From: Bacteroidales bacterium
Lineage (GTDB): Bacteria; Bacteroidota; Bacteroidia; Bacteroidales; Muribaculaceae
Reading direction: 5' to 3'
Assembly (NCBI GenBank): GCA_029218425.1
Contig: JAQXRH010000026.1
Coordinates: 1-40,897 of the forward strand
DNA length: 40,897 bases
Shown: positions 8,345 to 17,739 of the stretch, in pieces
Layout: the number at the start of each line of letters is the position of its first letter
How positions within the stretch are numbered: position 1 is the stretch's first letter
Translations under genes and position numbers: made by a program
The notes under the pieces: generated by a model
The model's input: only the letters and a program-made list of their open reading frames with translations
Told to the model about the DNA's origin: nothing
The model's database searches: none

Positions 8345-9556
8345 ATGGACGTCAACAAAATACGAGCGCAATTTCCTATACTTGAGCGAAAGGTCAAGGG
8401 GAAAGATTTGATATATCTCGACAATACCGCCACGTCGCAGACGCCGTTACGGGTCATTGAGGCAATACAGCATATGTACACCACCACCAAGGCCAATGTG
8501 CACCGTGGCGTGTCGTCGATATCGCAAGAGGCCACCGACCTGCAAGAGGCCACGCGCCGCAGAGTGGCGCAATGGCTCAATGCCTCGTCGGAGCAAGAGA
8601 TTGTGTTCACCCGCGGCACCACCGAGGCCATCAACCTGGTGGCATCGTCGTTGAGCGACTCTTTTGAGAACGGCGATGAAATCATACTCACCACTATGGA
8701 GCACCATGCCAACATCGTGCCCTGGCAGCTGATAGGGCGCCGCAAGCGCATCACCCTGCGCGTAGTGCCCATCAACCAGCGTGGCGAACTCGATTTGGAC
8801 ATCTACCGGTCGCTGTTCACCGAGCGGACCAGGCTTGTCGCTGTGTGCCATGTGTCGAATGTGCTCGGCACCGTCAACCCCGTGAAGGAGATGATAGCCA
8901 TAGCGCATGCCAACGGTATCCCCGTATTGGTCGACGGCGCACAGGCTGTGCCGCATATCAAGGTCGACGTCAAGGACTTGGATGCCGATTTCTATGCCTT
9001 CTCGGCCCATAAGATGTATGGACCCACCGGCGTGGGAGTGCTGTATGGCAAGAAGAGATACTTGGAGATGATGCCCCCCTACCAGGGTGGCGGCGAGATG
9101 ATAGCCAACGTAAGTTTCGAGCATACCACCTTCGCCGAGCTGCCCTTCAAGTTCGAGGCCGGCACCCCCGACTTCGTGGGGATAGCGGCATTGAGCAAGG
9201 CCCTCGACTTCATCGACGAAGTGGGCTACGAAGCCATCGCCGCCCACGAGCATAAACTGCTCTCCTACACCACCGAGCGCATGATGCAGATACCCGGGAT
9301 GCGCATCTTTGGCACATCGCCCGACAAGTCGGCCGTCATCTCATTTCTCATAGGCAACGAGCACCACTACGACATAGGGATGCTCTTGGATACGCAAGGC
9401 ATAGCCGTGCGCACCGGCCATCATTGCGCCCAGCCGCTGATGCACGCGCTTGGCATCGAGGGTACGGTAAGAGCCTCGTTTGCAGTGTATAACACAATTG
9501 AAGAAGCCGACAAATTCGTGGCCACCCTTGAGCGCGTGGCATCGATGCTCGGCTAA
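8345..9556 (+). CDS. sufS: Cysteine desulfurase, SufS/CsdA type
   Basis: A 403-residue class V aminotransferase-fold enzyme that takes sulfur from cysteine for Fe-S cluster and tRNA thiolation pathways. Visible motifs: YLDNTATSQTP near the start, MEHHAN (118-123) at the cofactor, DGAQAVPH (197-204), the PLP lysine K223 in SAHKMYGP, and the persulfide cysteine C361 in RTGHHCAQP, which marks the group II (SufS) branch. No sufBCD genes lie next to it in this window. It heads a plus-strand run with tilS 10 bp downstream. Confidence 0.93.
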   Translation: MDVNKIRAQFPILERKVKGKDLIYLDNTATSQTPLRVIEAIQHMYTTTKANVHRGVSSISQEATDLQEATRRRVAQWLNASSEQEIVFTRGTTEAINLVASSLSDSFENGDEIILTTMEHHANIVPWQLIGRRKRITLRVVPINQRGELDLDIYRSLFTERTRLVAVCHVSNVLGTVNPVKEMIAIAHANGIPVLVDGAQAVPHIKVDVKDLDADFYAFSAHKMYGPTGVGVLYGKKRYLEMMPPYQGGGEMIANVSFEHTTFAELPFKFEAGTPDFVGIAALSKALDFIDEVGYEAIAAHEHKLLSYTTERMMQIPGMRIFGTSPDKSAVISFLIGNEHHYDIGMLLDTQGIAVRTGHHCAQPLMHALGIEGTVRASFAVYNTIEEADKFVATLERVASMLG

Positions 9557-9566
9557 TCATAACGCG

Positions 9567-10901
9567 ATGACCATCAAGCATGTAGAAACAACTGTCGCCG
9601 AAGCGATGCGGCAAATGGGCATAGCCCCGACATCGCATATCGGTGTGGCGCTGAGCGGCGGAGCCGACTCGGTGGCACTGCTGACGGCCCTCGCGCGTTG
9701 CTCGATGCGGGTCACGGCGCTCCATTGCGACTTCTCGCTGCGCGGCGCAGAAAGCGACGCCGACAGCTCCTACTGCGATGAGCTCTGCGCCAAGCTTGGC
9801 ATAACACTGAGCAAGGTGAAATTTGACACCCACGCCAGCCGGCGGCAGGGCGAATCGATAGAGATGGTGTGCCGCAGATTGCGCTACGACTGGTTTGAGG
9901 CCGAAGCCCGCACCCGCCGACTTGACTACATAGCCTTAGGCCACCACATCGAGGACTCCATAGAGACGATGATGCTCAACCTCACCCGCGGTAGCGGTCC
10001 GAAAGGGCTGTCGGGGATAGCCCCGCGCCGCGGCATCTACGTGCGTCCGATGCTCATGCTGACTCGCGCCGACATCGAAGCTTATCTTGAAGCGCTGGGC
10101 ATAGGATACCGCACCGACTCCTCCAACCTCGCCAACGACTACCGGCGCAACGCCTTCCGCAACGTGCTGCTCCCCAAACTATATGAAATAGTGCCGACGG
10201 CCCAAGCCGGGATGATGCGCACCGCCGATGCCATGCGGCATAGCACCGCCATGATTGCCACCTACCTGCGATGGTGCGCCCTACGCTATTGCAGCGACGG
10301 CCGTATCGACATCGACGCCATGCGGCGCGACGGCATCGACCTTAGCGGCACGCTGTATATGCTCCTGCCCGAAGCCATCGGTGCCAACCCCGCAATGGAT
10401 ATCGTAGAACAGATACTCGCCGAGCCCGACAACCGCGCATCGCGGCTATTCCCCGACGGCAACGGCCAACTATTGGAGCTCTACGCCGGCCGGTTGGAAC
10501 GATATGCGGCTGAGGACGACAGCGAATACGAGATTACCCTCACCGAATCGATAGACTCGCCTATCGCACTGACAGCCAGCATAGTGACCCACGAAGAATT
10601 TGCCGCGGCGAAAAAGGATGCCGACACGATGTGGCTCGACGCGTCAATTATTGACCAGCCTCATCGCTTCGCCTTGCGCCATCGCCGCGACGGCGACAAG
10701 ATGCACCCCTTCGGAGCACCGGGCAACCGCTTGATAAGCGACATATTTTCCGACCTCAAAATGTCGCGTTCGCAAAGAAACCGCACCTACTTACTTACCG
10801 TCGACGACCGCCCCATTTGGATCGTAGGCGTGAGAGCTTCAAATTCCTTTATAGTGACCGAAAATTCAAAAAAAATCATTAAATTGCAGGTCGCAAAATA
10901 G
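9567..10901 (+). CDS. tilS: tRNA(Ile)-lysidine synthetase
   Basis: A 444-residue enzyme that converts C34 of tRNA-Ile(CAU) to lysidine with ATP, an essential step for reading AUA. The PP-loop reads LSGGADS (29-35). The family motifs HCDFSLRGAESD, ESIEMVCRRLRYDWF, LGHHIEDSIETMMLNLTRG and NDYRRNAFRN follow. The C-terminal portion carries the family tail (HPFGAPGNRLISDIFSDLKM and PIWIVG). The ATG at 9567 is chosen over the upstream open frame because that part overlaps the sufS coding end. It probably is co-transcribed with sufS (10 bp) and the deaminase (21 bp). Confidence 0.93.
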   Translation: MTIKHVETTVAEAMRQMGIAPTSHIGVALSGGADSVALLTALARCSMRVTALHCDFSLRGAESDADSSYCDELCAKLGITLSKVKFDTHASRRQGESIEMVCRRLRYDWFEAEARTRRLDYIALGHHIEDSIETMMLNLTRGSGPKGLSGIAPRRGIYVRPMLMLTRADIEAYLEALGIGYRTDSSNLANDYRRNAFRNVLLPKLYEIVPTAQAGMMRTADAMRHSTAMIATYLRWCALRYCSDGRIDIDAMRRDGIDLSGTLYMLLPEAIGANPAMDIVEQILAEPDNRASRLFPDGNGQLLELYAGRLERYAAEDDSEYEITLTESIDSPIALTASIVTHEEFAAAKKDADTMWLDASIIDQPHRFALRHRRDGDKMHPFGAPGNRLISDIFSDLKMSRSQRNRTYLLTVDDRPIWIVGVRASNSFIVTENSKKIIKLQVAK

Positions 10902-10922
10902 TCATTCAAACAGCAAATAATT

Positions 10923-11411
10923 ATGAGTTGTGAAAAATTCACTGAAGCAGATTATCGCTTCATGCAACTGGCGTCGAAACTTGCTTTCGACAATATAGAC
11001 AACGGCGGCGGGCCCTTCGGAGCCGTCATCGTGCGCGACGGCGAGATAGTATCGACCGGCGTCAACACCGTCACCCTGACCAACGACCCCACGGCCCATG
11101 CCGAGGTAAATGCCATACGTGCGGCATGCAAGCAGGAGTCGACATTCTCGCTAAAGGGATGCGTGGTGTATAGCTCATGCGAGCCGTGCCCCATGTGCCT
11201 CAGTGCGCTCTATTGGGCAGGAGTGAGCCGCATTTATTATGGTAATACCCAGGCCGATGCCGACAAAATCAACTTTTCCGACCAATTCATATATCGCGAA
11301 TTGGACAAGCCCAAAGCCGAGCGTATGATACCCTGCATACATATGCCCAACGACGAAAGCATCCTTGCATTCCAAAAATGGGAAGCTAAGCCCGACAAAG
11401 TAGAATATTAA
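10923..11411 (+). CDS. guaD: Guanine deaminase (cytidine deaminase superfamily)
   Basis: A 162-residue zinc deaminase. HAE (59-61) supplies a zinc ligand and the proton shuttle, and C86/C89 in SSCEPCPMC supply the other zinc ligands. Length and long-range pattern (NGGGPFGAVIV, TNDPTAHAEV, SALYWAG, FSDQFIYRELDKP, and a C-terminal EY) match the Bacillus-type guanine deaminase that turns guanine into xanthine. A tRNA adenosine deaminase is less likely, given the FIYRELDKP segment and the C-terminal swap region. It sits inside the sufS-tilS run. Confidence 0.85.
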   Translation: MSCEKFTEADYRFMQLASKLAFDNIDNGGGPFGAVIVRDGEIVSTGVNTVTLTNDPTAHAEVNAIRAACKQESTFSLKGCVVYSSCEPCPMCLSALYWAGVSRIYYGNTQADADKINFSDQFIYRELDKPKAERMIPCIHMPNDESILAFQKWEAKPDKVEY

Positions 11412-11424
11412 GGCACAGCGCGTC

Positions 11425-12420
11425 ATGGGCAATACGGCAGTAATGATACTTAACTGGAACGGAGCCGCCATGCTCCGGCGATATCTGCCAGAGGTGGTGC
11501 GTACCACTCCGGCCGCGATAGCCGATGTCATCGTCGTCGACAATGGCAGCAGCGATGAGTCGTTGTCGGTGCTCCGGCATGAGTTCCCCTCGGTAAGAGT
11601 CATCGCCTTCGACACCAACTATGGCTTTGCCGAAGGCTATAACCGTGCCCTGGCTATGGTCGACCACAAATATGTAGTGCTGCTCAACAGCGATGTCGCC
11701 ACCTCCCAGGGGTGGATTGAAGGGCTCGTGGCTCACATGGAAGAGCATAGCGACGTGGCAGCATGTCAGCCTAAAGTGATGTCGGTGGCCCACCCCGATA
11801 TGTATGAATATGCCGGGGCGTGCGGCGGATATATCGATTGCCACGGCTACCCCTATTGCCGTGGACGTATCTTCGGCACTGTGGAGCGCGACACCGGGCA
11901 ATATGACACGCCGGCCGACGTGGCATGGGCTTCGGGCGCCGCACTCATGGTCGACCGGCAGGCCTATCTCGGCGTCGGGGGATTGGACAGCGCATTTTTC
12001 GCGCACATGGAAGAAATCGACCTCTGCTGGCGCTTAAGGCTGCAAGGCCGACGCATCACCGTGGTGCCCACGTCCAAAATCTACCACCTCGGAGGAGGAT
12101 CGCTCCCCACCGGCAATCCCCGCAAGACCTATCTCAACTTCCGCAACAACTTGCTGATGCTCTACAAGAACCTGCCCCACGGCGACCGGACGAAGACCCT
12201 CGTAGTGCGGCGGCTGTTGGACACCATAGCATGGGCGAAGTCGGTGGCTACGTTGCATTGGGGCGATGCCGGTGCCATCTTGCGTGCCCACCGCGATTTC
12301 CGCCGCATGAAACACGCCTACGACCAGCTCCCATCGCCTACGGTCAACCTTATCAAGGACGCCCCTAACATACTGACAGCCTACTATTTGCGAGGCAAGA
12401 AGAAATATTCCCAACTGTAA
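11425..12420 (+). CDS. Family 2 glycosyltransferase
   Basis: A 331-residue GT-A fold enzyme. The nucleotide-sugar site shows VMILNWNG (6-13), VVDNGSSDES, NYGFAEGYNRAL and the metal-binding LLNSDV in place of DxD. The acceptor region shows WASGAALMVDRQAYL and FFAHMEEIDLCWRLRLQG, the pattern of rhamnosyltransferase-like GT2 enzymes that extend surface polysaccharides. No signal peptide or membrane segment is seen, so it acts in the cytoplasm at the membrane. The gene starts 13 bp after the deaminase. The sugar and acceptor cannot be told. Confidence 0.9.
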   Translation: MGNTAVMILNWNGAAMLRRYLPEVVRTTPAAIADVIVVDNGSSDESLSVLRHEFPSVRVIAFDTNYGFAEGYNRALAMVDHKYVVLLNSDVATSQGWIEGLVAHMEEHSDVAACQPKVMSVAHPDMYEYAGACGGYIDCHGYPYCRGRIFGTVERDTGQYDTPADVAWASGAALMVDRQAYLGVGGLDSAFFAHMEEIDLCWRLRLQGRRITVVPTSKIYHLGGGSLPTGNPRKTYLNFRNNLLMLYKNLPHGDRTKTLVVRRLLDTIAWAKSVATLHWGDAGAILRAHRDFRRMKHAYDQLPSPTVNLIKDAPNILTAYYLRGKKKYSQL

Positions 12421-12467
12421 TAACTGGTCATGCGTCGCATGACCCTTCCCTTGCTAAACTGCCGACA

Positions 12468-13280
12468 ATGAGCGAAATAGAATACATCACCGATATCGAC
12501 GACCCACGCACGGCGGTGTTTACCCGTCTTACCGAGGCCCAGCTGCGCAACCGGTTGCACCCCGCCGAAGCCCTCTTCATCGCCGAGAGCCCCAAGGTGA
12601 TACACGTGGCGCTCGACGCCGGATATGAGCCGGTGGCGATGCTTTGCGAGGAGAAGCATATCAAGGGCGACGCCGCGGCTATTATTAGCAGGGCGCCGCA
12701 CATGAAAGTGTATACGGGCAGTAGGACCACGCTCGCCTCGATAACGGGCTACGAGCTGACCCGCGGCGTGCTGTGCGCGATGCGACGTAAGCCCACCCCT
12801 ACGGTGGCGCAAATCAGCAAGGATGCGCGGCGGCTTGTGGTAATCGACGGCGTGACCGACACCACCAATATCGGGGCGATATTCCGGTCGGCCGCGGCTC
12901 TTGGCATCGACGGCGTGATGCTTACCCGCACCTCGTGCGACCCGCTCAACCGTCGTAGCATACGCGTGTCGATGGGGTCGGTGTTCCTGGTGCCGTGGAC
13001 GTGGATCGACCACCCCACTGCCGACCTGCGCAAAGTGGGATTTACCACCGCTGCTATGGCGCTTACCGACAACTCCGTGCCTATCGACGATGCGGAGCTT
13101 AACGCCGTGGAGCGGCTCGCCGTCATCATGGGCACCGAGGGCGACGGCCTCGCTGCGGAGGTAATCACCGATGCCGACTATGTGGCACGCATACCGATGG
13201 CCCATGGCGTCGACTCCCTCAACGTGGCGGCTGCGGCGGCAGTGGCTTTCTGGCAGTTGAGGCCGCGATTGGAGCGATGA
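12468..13280 (+). CDS. SpoU/TrmH-family RNA methyltransferase
   Basis: A 270-residue SPOUT-fold 2'-O-ribose methyltransferase. An N-terminal substrate-binding part (about 1-100, RLHPAEALFIAESPKVIHVAL) is followed by the catalytic domain. Motif 1 is DTTNIGAIFRSAAALGID, motif 2 is IMGTEGDGL and motif 3 is RIPMAHGVDSLNVAAAAA. The methyl donor is S-adenosylmethionine bound in a trefoil knot. The RNA target, rRNA or tRNA, cannot be assigned. It ends the plus-strand run, 47 bp after the glycosyltransferase. Confidence 0.9.
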   Translation: MSEIEYITDIDDPRTAVFTRLTEAQLRNRLHPAEALFIAESPKVIHVALDAGYEPVAMLCEEKHIKGDAAAIISRAPHMKVYTGSRTTLASITGYELTRGVLCAMRRKPTPTVAQISKDARRLVVIDGVTDTTNIGAIFRSAAALGIDGVMLTRTSCDPLNRRSIRVSMGSVFLVPWTWIDHPTADLRKVGFTTAAMALTDNSVPIDDAELNAVERLAVIMGTEGDGLAAEVITDADYVARIPMAHGVDSLNVAAAAAVAFWQLRPRLER

Positions 13281-13350
13281 TATGGGGTTGCGGTAGGAGC
13301 GTTGTTGAGGCTCCGCGATGGGAGCGATGGTATGATTTCTAAAAGTACAA

Positions 13351-13656
13351 TTAGGAGCGGCGCGGATTTTGGGGGAACCACCCTTTGGCTACGCGCTCGC
13401 GCTGCTCGAAAAGCTCTTTAATGGTCCAGAAAGAGGAGAACCCGAATACGCCCAACAAACTTGACCAAAACACGTCGGCCACCAACGCCGAGGCGGCGAC
13501 GGCGCCGATGCCGAGCAACAGGAAAATCCACCACGGGCGTGTGCCGAAATAGTATTCCGTTTTTATGACTATGGGATGGAATAAGCCTATTATTAGGAAT
13601 GTGGCCACACCGATGGCAAGGCCTAAGAGGTGGTGCTGTTCGAGAAACTGTGTCAT
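13351..13656 (-). CDS. DUF4491 membrane protein
   Basis: A 101-residue protein with three hydrophobic segments (about 10-27, 42-62, 64-80). It matches DUF4491 by HPIVIKTEYYFG, LLGVFGFSSFWTIKELFEQ and the end VAKGWFPQNP. Family function is unknown. The ATG at 13656 (MTQFLEQHHLLG) is preferred; the longer frame adds a Pro/His-rich, unlikely N-terminus. It is about 140 bp downstream of the muramidase gene on the same strand. Confidence 0.85.
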   Translation of the reverse strand: MTQFLEQHHLLGLAIGVATFLIIGLFHPIVIKTEYYFGTRPWWIFLLLGIGAVAASALVADVFWSSLLGVFGFSSFWTIKELFEQRERVAKGWFPQNPRRS

Positions 13657-13796
13657 AAATAATAGTAAATCAATGGGATGAATGGAGGGATGAATGGGGC
13701 GCAAGCCGTAGTAGTAGGGCGGGGTGGACTAATCTTGATGTTATTGTCGGCGGAACCTATTGTCAGTGGCAGTCGCGATGGCCGCTAAGCGAGCGT

Positions 13797-14555
13797 CTAT
13801 TTTGAGAATTTCTTGTAGGAAGCTGCCATGCGGTTGTGGTAGTTGAGCTTTTTGTAGCCGGGGCCGTTGTAGCGCAGCGAGAAGCTGCTCCAATCCTTAT
13901 TGCGTATGAAGCGCACCAGATTGCGGGCGCGGCAGAAAGCGGCAAATAGTTCGAGCTGGTCGCGCTCGGAGCGGTTCATCAGCGTGCAAAATTCCTCCAC
14001 GCTGCTACAGCCGCACAGGCGCCAATTGAAACCGCCTATCTGGAACATGCCCCAGAAACAGCTTTCCAAGGCCGACTCCCGGTCGATTTGCATAGCTGCT
14101 TCGAGGCGGGCATACTGGGCGGCCTGTTTCGACCCGTATTTTTTTACGTCGGGCGAGCTGAAGATGATAGGGTGGGATTTGCGGGCTTCGGCGATTTTGA
14201 CGCCATGTTTTGGCGCATATTGGCGATACATTGAGGCGTCGAAATTGAGCAGCGCCTTCCCCTTTTTCCAAAAGCCTATGTGCTTGGAGCCGGTTTCAAT
14301 GTCGACAACAGCCTTTATGGCAGCCACTTCGACATCGAGTTCGGCGGCTACTTCGGCATAGTCCTCCTCGGTGAGCCTGTCCCACGGTTTGTCGGCTTCG
14401 ATGGCGGGCAGTTGGTACCAATGTGAGAAATAGGCAGAGTCGAGCCACAGCTCGTTCTGCGTAGGGAAATATTCAAAAATAGGCCCTTGTTCCGATTGCG
14501 ACAGAGCCGCTACCGGGACAAGAGCCGATAGTATGATAGCCTTATGCAGGGTCAC
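13797..14555 (-). CDS. Exported N-acetylmuramidase-domain protein
   Basis: A 252-residue protein with a signal peptide (MTLHKAIILSALVPVAALS). The body (about 60-250) matches the N-acetylmuramidase domain first known from phage endolysins (DUF3380). It shows VAAELDVEVAAIKAVVDIETG with the likely catalytic Glu, LNFDASMYRQY, CFWGMFQIGGFNWRLCG and the C-terminal YNGPGYKKLNYHNRMAASYKK... It should cleave peptidoglycan in the periplasm, as a host-owned hydrolase or a domesticated phage enzyme (inference). It starts 3 bp after the dipeptidase stop, so the two are co-transcribed. Confidence 0.85.
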   Translation of the reverse strand: MTLHKAIILSALVPVAALSQSEQGPIFEYFPTQNELWLDSAYFSHWYQLPAIEADKPWDRLTEEDYAEVAAELDVEVAAIKAVVDIETGSKHIGFWKKGKALLNFDASMYRQYAPKHGVKIAEARKSHPIIFSSPDVKKYGSKQAAQYARLEAAMQIDRESALESCFWGMFQIGGFNWRLCGCSSVEEFCTLMNRSERDQLELFAAFCRARNLVRFIRNKDWSSFSLRYNGPGYKKLNYHNRMAASYKKFSK

Positions 14556-14558
14556 TCT

Positions 14559-16010
14559 TTACTGCGCTACTTTTTCAAGGATGCGGCGCAATTGTAGCCA
14601 GAAACGTTCTACGGCCGGGATGTGCATCTTCTCCGAGGGGGAGTGGACGCCGCGGAGTGTCGGGCCGAACGACACCATGTCCAAGTCGGGGAACACCGAC
14701 TTAAACAAGCCGCACTCCAGACCGGCATGGATGGCCTTGATGGCGGGACGGATGCCGAACAGTTCCTCGTAGGCGTCGGATGCAATTTTCATGATAGGCG
14801 AATTCATGTTGGGTTGCCAGCCGGGGTAGCCGTCGCCGTGGGTCACAGTGGCGCCGGCGAGGGCGAACACCGACTCTACTTGGTAGGCGATATCCCATTT
14901 GCGTGACTCCACCGAGCTGCGCTGCGATGTGGTGATGAGGATTTCGTTGTTGGGTTTCATCTTGACGGCGGCAAGGTTGGTCGATGTCTCCACCAGGCCT
15001 TCGAGGTCGCGGCTCATGGATACTACTCCGTGGGGAGCGCAATAGAGCGCGCGGATGAGGTTGAGCGAGGTGCGCGAGTCGATGCAATATTCGGGGCGGT
15101 CCACGCTTTCCATTTCGATGGAGAGCGTAGGTTCGATGCCGGAGTATTCATTGGCGATGTCGGCGGCATAGCAGTTGAGGGCCACGCGCACTTCCTCTTT
15201 CTTCGAGGTGTGAACGCCCACGATGGCATAGGCGGCACGCGGTATGGCATTGCGCAAATTGCCGCCGTCGAATTCGGCCACCGATACTTCATATTTCTTG
15301 GTCAGCGACCACAGGAAGCGGGCAAGGAGCTTGTTGGCATTGGCACGTCCGAGGTGTATGTCGCCGCCGGAGTGTCCGCCGAGGCCGTTTTTGACGTCGA
15401 TGCGGAAATACTGGAAGTCGGTAGGAGCCATCGAACGTTCGTATTTGAATACGGCGGTAGTGTCGACGCCTCCGGCGCAACCTACGTATACTTCAGCGTC
15501 GTCCTCCGAGTCGAGGTTGAGGAGTATCTTGCCATGTATCATGTCCTCGCCGAGGTTGAAGGCGCCGGTCATGCCGGTCTCTTCATCGACGGTGACAAGC
15601 ACTTCGAGCGGGCCATGCACGAGAGTGTCGTCGACAAGCGCGGCAAGCGATGCTGCCACGCCGATGCCGTTGTCGGCACCGAGCGTAGTGCCGTCGGCTT
15701 TCACCCATTCGCCGTCGACGATAGTGTGGATAGGGCTGTTCTCAAAGTCGAAGCCGGGATGGTCGCTTTCGCACACCATGTCCATGTGGCCTTGCATGAT
15801 GACGATGGGCGCATTCTCATGCCCGGGAGTGGCCGGCTTGCTCATCACCACGTTGCCCACCTCGTCGGTCTTTGCCTGTATGTTGTGCTTCTTTGCGAAG
15901 TCAAGAAGATATTGGCGTATTTTGCCCTCCTTTTTAGATGGACGGGGAATTTTTGTAATCTCGTCGAAAATCTCAAATACGATTTTCGGGTTAAGGTCTT
16001 TTACTTCCAT
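14559..16010 (-). CDS. pepD: Aminoacyl-histidine dipeptidase, M20C family
   Basis: A 483-residue two-zinc peptidase of the PepD type, cutting Xaa-His and other dipeptides in the cytoplasm. Metal site residues are H75 (GHMDM), D113 (LGADNGIG) and the E143-E144 pair in VDEETGMTGA, with a C-terminal HAGLECGLF. Length agrees with PepD (about 485). The start (MEVKDLNPKIVFEIFDEITKI) is the family start. The gene is the first of a minus-strand pair with the muramidase. Confidence 0.93.
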   Translation of the reverse strand: MEVKDLNPKIVFEIFDEITKIPRPSKKEGKIRQYLLDFAKKHNIQAKTDEVGNVVMSKPATPGHENAPIVIMQGHMDMVCESDHPGFDFENSPIHTIVDGEWVKADGTTLGADNGIGVAASLAALVDDTLVHGPLEVLVTVDEETGMTGAFNLGEDMIHGKILLNLDSEDDAEVYVGCAGGVDTTAVFKYERSMAPTDFQYFRIDVKNGLGGHSGGDIHLGRANANKLLARFLWSLTKKYEVSVAEFDGGNLRNAIPRAAYAIVGVHTSKKEEVRVALNCYAADIANEYSGIEPTLSIEMESVDRPEYCIDSRTSLNLIRALYCAPHGVVSMSRDLEGLVETSTNLAAVKMKPNNEILITTSQRSSVESRKWDIAYQVESVFALAGATVTHGDGYPGWQPNMNSPIMKIASDAYEELFGIRPAIKAIHAGLECGLFKSVFPDLDMVSFGPTLRGVHSPSEKMHIPAVERFWLQLRRILEKVAQ

Positions 16011-16191
16011 AATTTCTATATTTATATGGGTTTATTATTTATGTGAATGTTAAGTTGTATTTATTAATATTGCCGAATAAAAAAAAGATGTTAAAAACAA
16101 CTGATATTCGCTGACTAAGTTACAAAAATAAAATGATATTCTGCAAATAATTCTACTTTCTTTCATATATTTGCACAACGATTTCACCAAA

Positions 16192-16374
16192 ATGGTAAAA
16201 ACAATAGTCATTTCAATAGCTATATTGGCTTTGGCAATCATTGCGCTGGGAGTGAAAGTATTCTTTACCAAGAATGGACGATTTCCTTCGGGGCATGCCC
16301 ATGAAATAGAGAGCCGCCGCCTCGAGGCCCGCAAAAAAGCGGAGCAACACAAAGCGAAAAAACTAAAACATTAA
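16192..16374 (+). CDS. Small membrane protein, KNGRFPS-motif type
   Basis: A 60-residue protein: one transmembrane helix (about 3-22, TIVISIAILALAIIALGVKV) followed by FFTKNGRFPSGHAHEIE and a very basic tail (ARKKAEQHKAKKLKH). The KNGRFPS.H motif after a single helix recurs in small Bacteroidetes proteins of unknown function (recollection). ATG 16192 is chosen over a TTG frame start because a -7 element (TATATTTG, 16166-16173) overlaps the longer frame. The lipoprotein gene follows after 17 bp. Confidence 0.72.
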   Translation: MVKTIVISIAILALAIIALGVKVFFTKNGRFPSGHAHEIESRRLEARKKAEQHKAKKLKH

Positions 16375-16391
16375 CCAATAAAAAACTAAAC

Positions 16392-16991
16392 ATGAAGAAA
16401 TCAGCACTTCTTGCAGCAGCTATTCTCGCTACCGCAGTATCGTTTACCTCGTGCGGTGGCAGTGCCAACGGAGAAGACAAAGCATCGACCAATGTAAAAC
16501 CGGCAGTAGAAGGCGTCACCAACATACGCTGGTACGACCTCGACTCTGTGTCAAATCACTATAAACTTGTGGAGCTCCTCAATGCTGAAGCTGAAGCGAC
16601 AATGAACTCTTACCAGAGCTTTGCCCGCCAGAAAAACGCCGAAATAGCTGCCCTCCAGAAAAAAATCGAGGACAAAATGCGCAACAACGGCTATCTCAGC
16701 GAAGAAAGCTACAATAACGATATGCGCGACTACCAGAACAAGGCCGCAAGCGCTCAAAATGCCATCATGCAGCGCGAGCAGCAGATAGCAGAGCAGGCCG
16801 CCAACCAGCAGAAGCAATTGCTCGACTCCCTCGACAATTTCCTCAACGACTATGCCAAGGAAAAAGGCTTCGACGTGATTATCGTCAAGACTCCCGGTAT
16901 GCGCCTGTCGCCCGAACTTAATATCACCGACGACATCGTTGCCGGCCTCAATGCCCGCTTCAAAGAACCTGAAAAGGCAGAAAAGAAATAA
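16392..16991 (+). CDS. OmpH/Skp-family lipoprotein
   Basis: A 199-residue protein. It has a lipoprotein signal peptide with lipobox FTSC (Cys21). A short linker is followed by VTNIRWYDLDSV, a long charged helical hairpin (about 60-150, rich in Gln, Lys and Glu) and a conserved end (AKEKGFDVIIVKTP), as in Skp/OmpH chaperones that escort outer membrane proteins. Skp itself is periplasmic and soluble, and lipid-anchored versions are common in Bacteroidetes. A strong terminator follows at 17071-17117. Confidence 0.85.
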   Translation: MKKSALLAAAILATAVSFTSCGGSANGEDKASTNVKPAVEGVTNIRWYDLDSVSNHYKLVELLNAEAEATMNSYQSFARQKNAEIAALQKKIEDKMRNNGYLSEESYNNDMRDYQNKAASAQNAIMQREQQIAEQAANQQKQLLDSLDNFLNDYAKEKGFDVIIVKTPGMRLSPELNITDDIVAGLNARFKEPEKAEKK

Positions 16992-17070
16992 GAGCCTTTC
17001 CCGCGGCCCGGAGCGTCGGGTCATCATAGCACCGACTCCCTCCCTGCTGCATAAGGCATAAAAAAGATAC

Positions 17071-17117
17071 GACGGTGCGCCATAATTCCCGAAATTGTGG
17101 CGCACCGTCCTTTTTTT
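17071..17117 (+). terminator. Terminator after the OmpH-like gene
   Basis: A 12-bp perfect stem (GACGGTGCGCCA/TGGCGCACCGTC, 17071-17082 and 17098-17109) is followed by seven T at 17111-17117. Confidence 0.88.
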
Positions 17118-17163
17118 CTGCGATATGGCTTGCGTAATCCCACGCCACCGCTGATGCTTAGCG

Positions 17164-17628
17164 CTATCCCTGGGCTCCATACTTGGGGAGGGCAGGGATG
17201 AAGCGATAGCTGCGGGTGGCGTAGTCGATGGTGCAACAGTAGTGGCGCAGGCCATTGGATACGGCAAGATAACGCGCCTGCAACACCATGTTGTAGCGCA
17301 CTATCTGGTCGAACACTTGCTGAGTGATGTTGACGTGCGGAGCCTTGTATTCCACTATGATATAGGGGTCACCGTGGCTGTCGTAGACCACCGTGTCGGC
17401 TCGCCGCAGTAGATTGTTGAGGCGCAGCGACACCTCATTGCCGATTATCGACACGGGGTAGCCGAGCTCCGCGCACAGGTATCCCACGAAATGCTGCCTT
17501 ACCCACTCCTCGGGAGTCAGCTTGACATACGCCTGGCGGCACGCATCGTAGATGCGCACCATGTCGCCTTCGCGCTGCAACCGTGGCGCTTCAAGCGGCG
17601 GCAGATTCAACCGGGGAAAGTTTTCCAT
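17164..17628 (-). CDS. HsdR N-terminal-like domain protein
   Basis: A 154-residue protein resembling the stand-alone 'type I restriction enzyme R protein N-terminal' family (HSDR_N_2). It shows TPEEWVRQHFVGYL near the middle, RADTVVYDSHGDPYIIVEYKAP with the PD-(D/E)xK-like acidic pair and EYK, and ITQQVFDQIVRYN. The fold implies a nuclease-like core, but family function is not established and no HsdM/HsdS genes are near. The ATG at 17628 is used; a TTG two codons earlier is less likely. Divergent from holA. Confidence 0.82.
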   Translation of the reverse strand: MENFPRLNLPPLEAPRLQREGDMVRIYDACRQAYVKLTPEEWVRQHFVGYLCAELGYPVSIIGNEVSLRLNNLLRRADTVVYDSHGDPYIIVEYKAPHVNITQQVFDQIVRYNMVLQARYLAVSNGLRHYCCTIDYATRSYRFIPALPKYGAQG

Positions 17629-17739
17629 GCCCAAGATTTTGTGTTCGCAAATTTTTGTGTAAATTTACGCAAATAATTCACGTCACAGCGGCTTTCGACT
17701 CAAAAAAATGATGCCGCACGTCAAATATTTGCACCGTAA

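Noticed and set aside
9348-9833. Minus-strand 161-residue frame over the sufS-tilS junction
   Set aside because: It crosses two strong plus-strand genes and has Arg/Cys-rich shadow composition.
15030-16046. 338-residue plus-strand frame opposite the dipeptidase
   Set aside because: The minus-strand frame is a complete PepD with all metal residues, and the plus-strand translation has no domain pattern.
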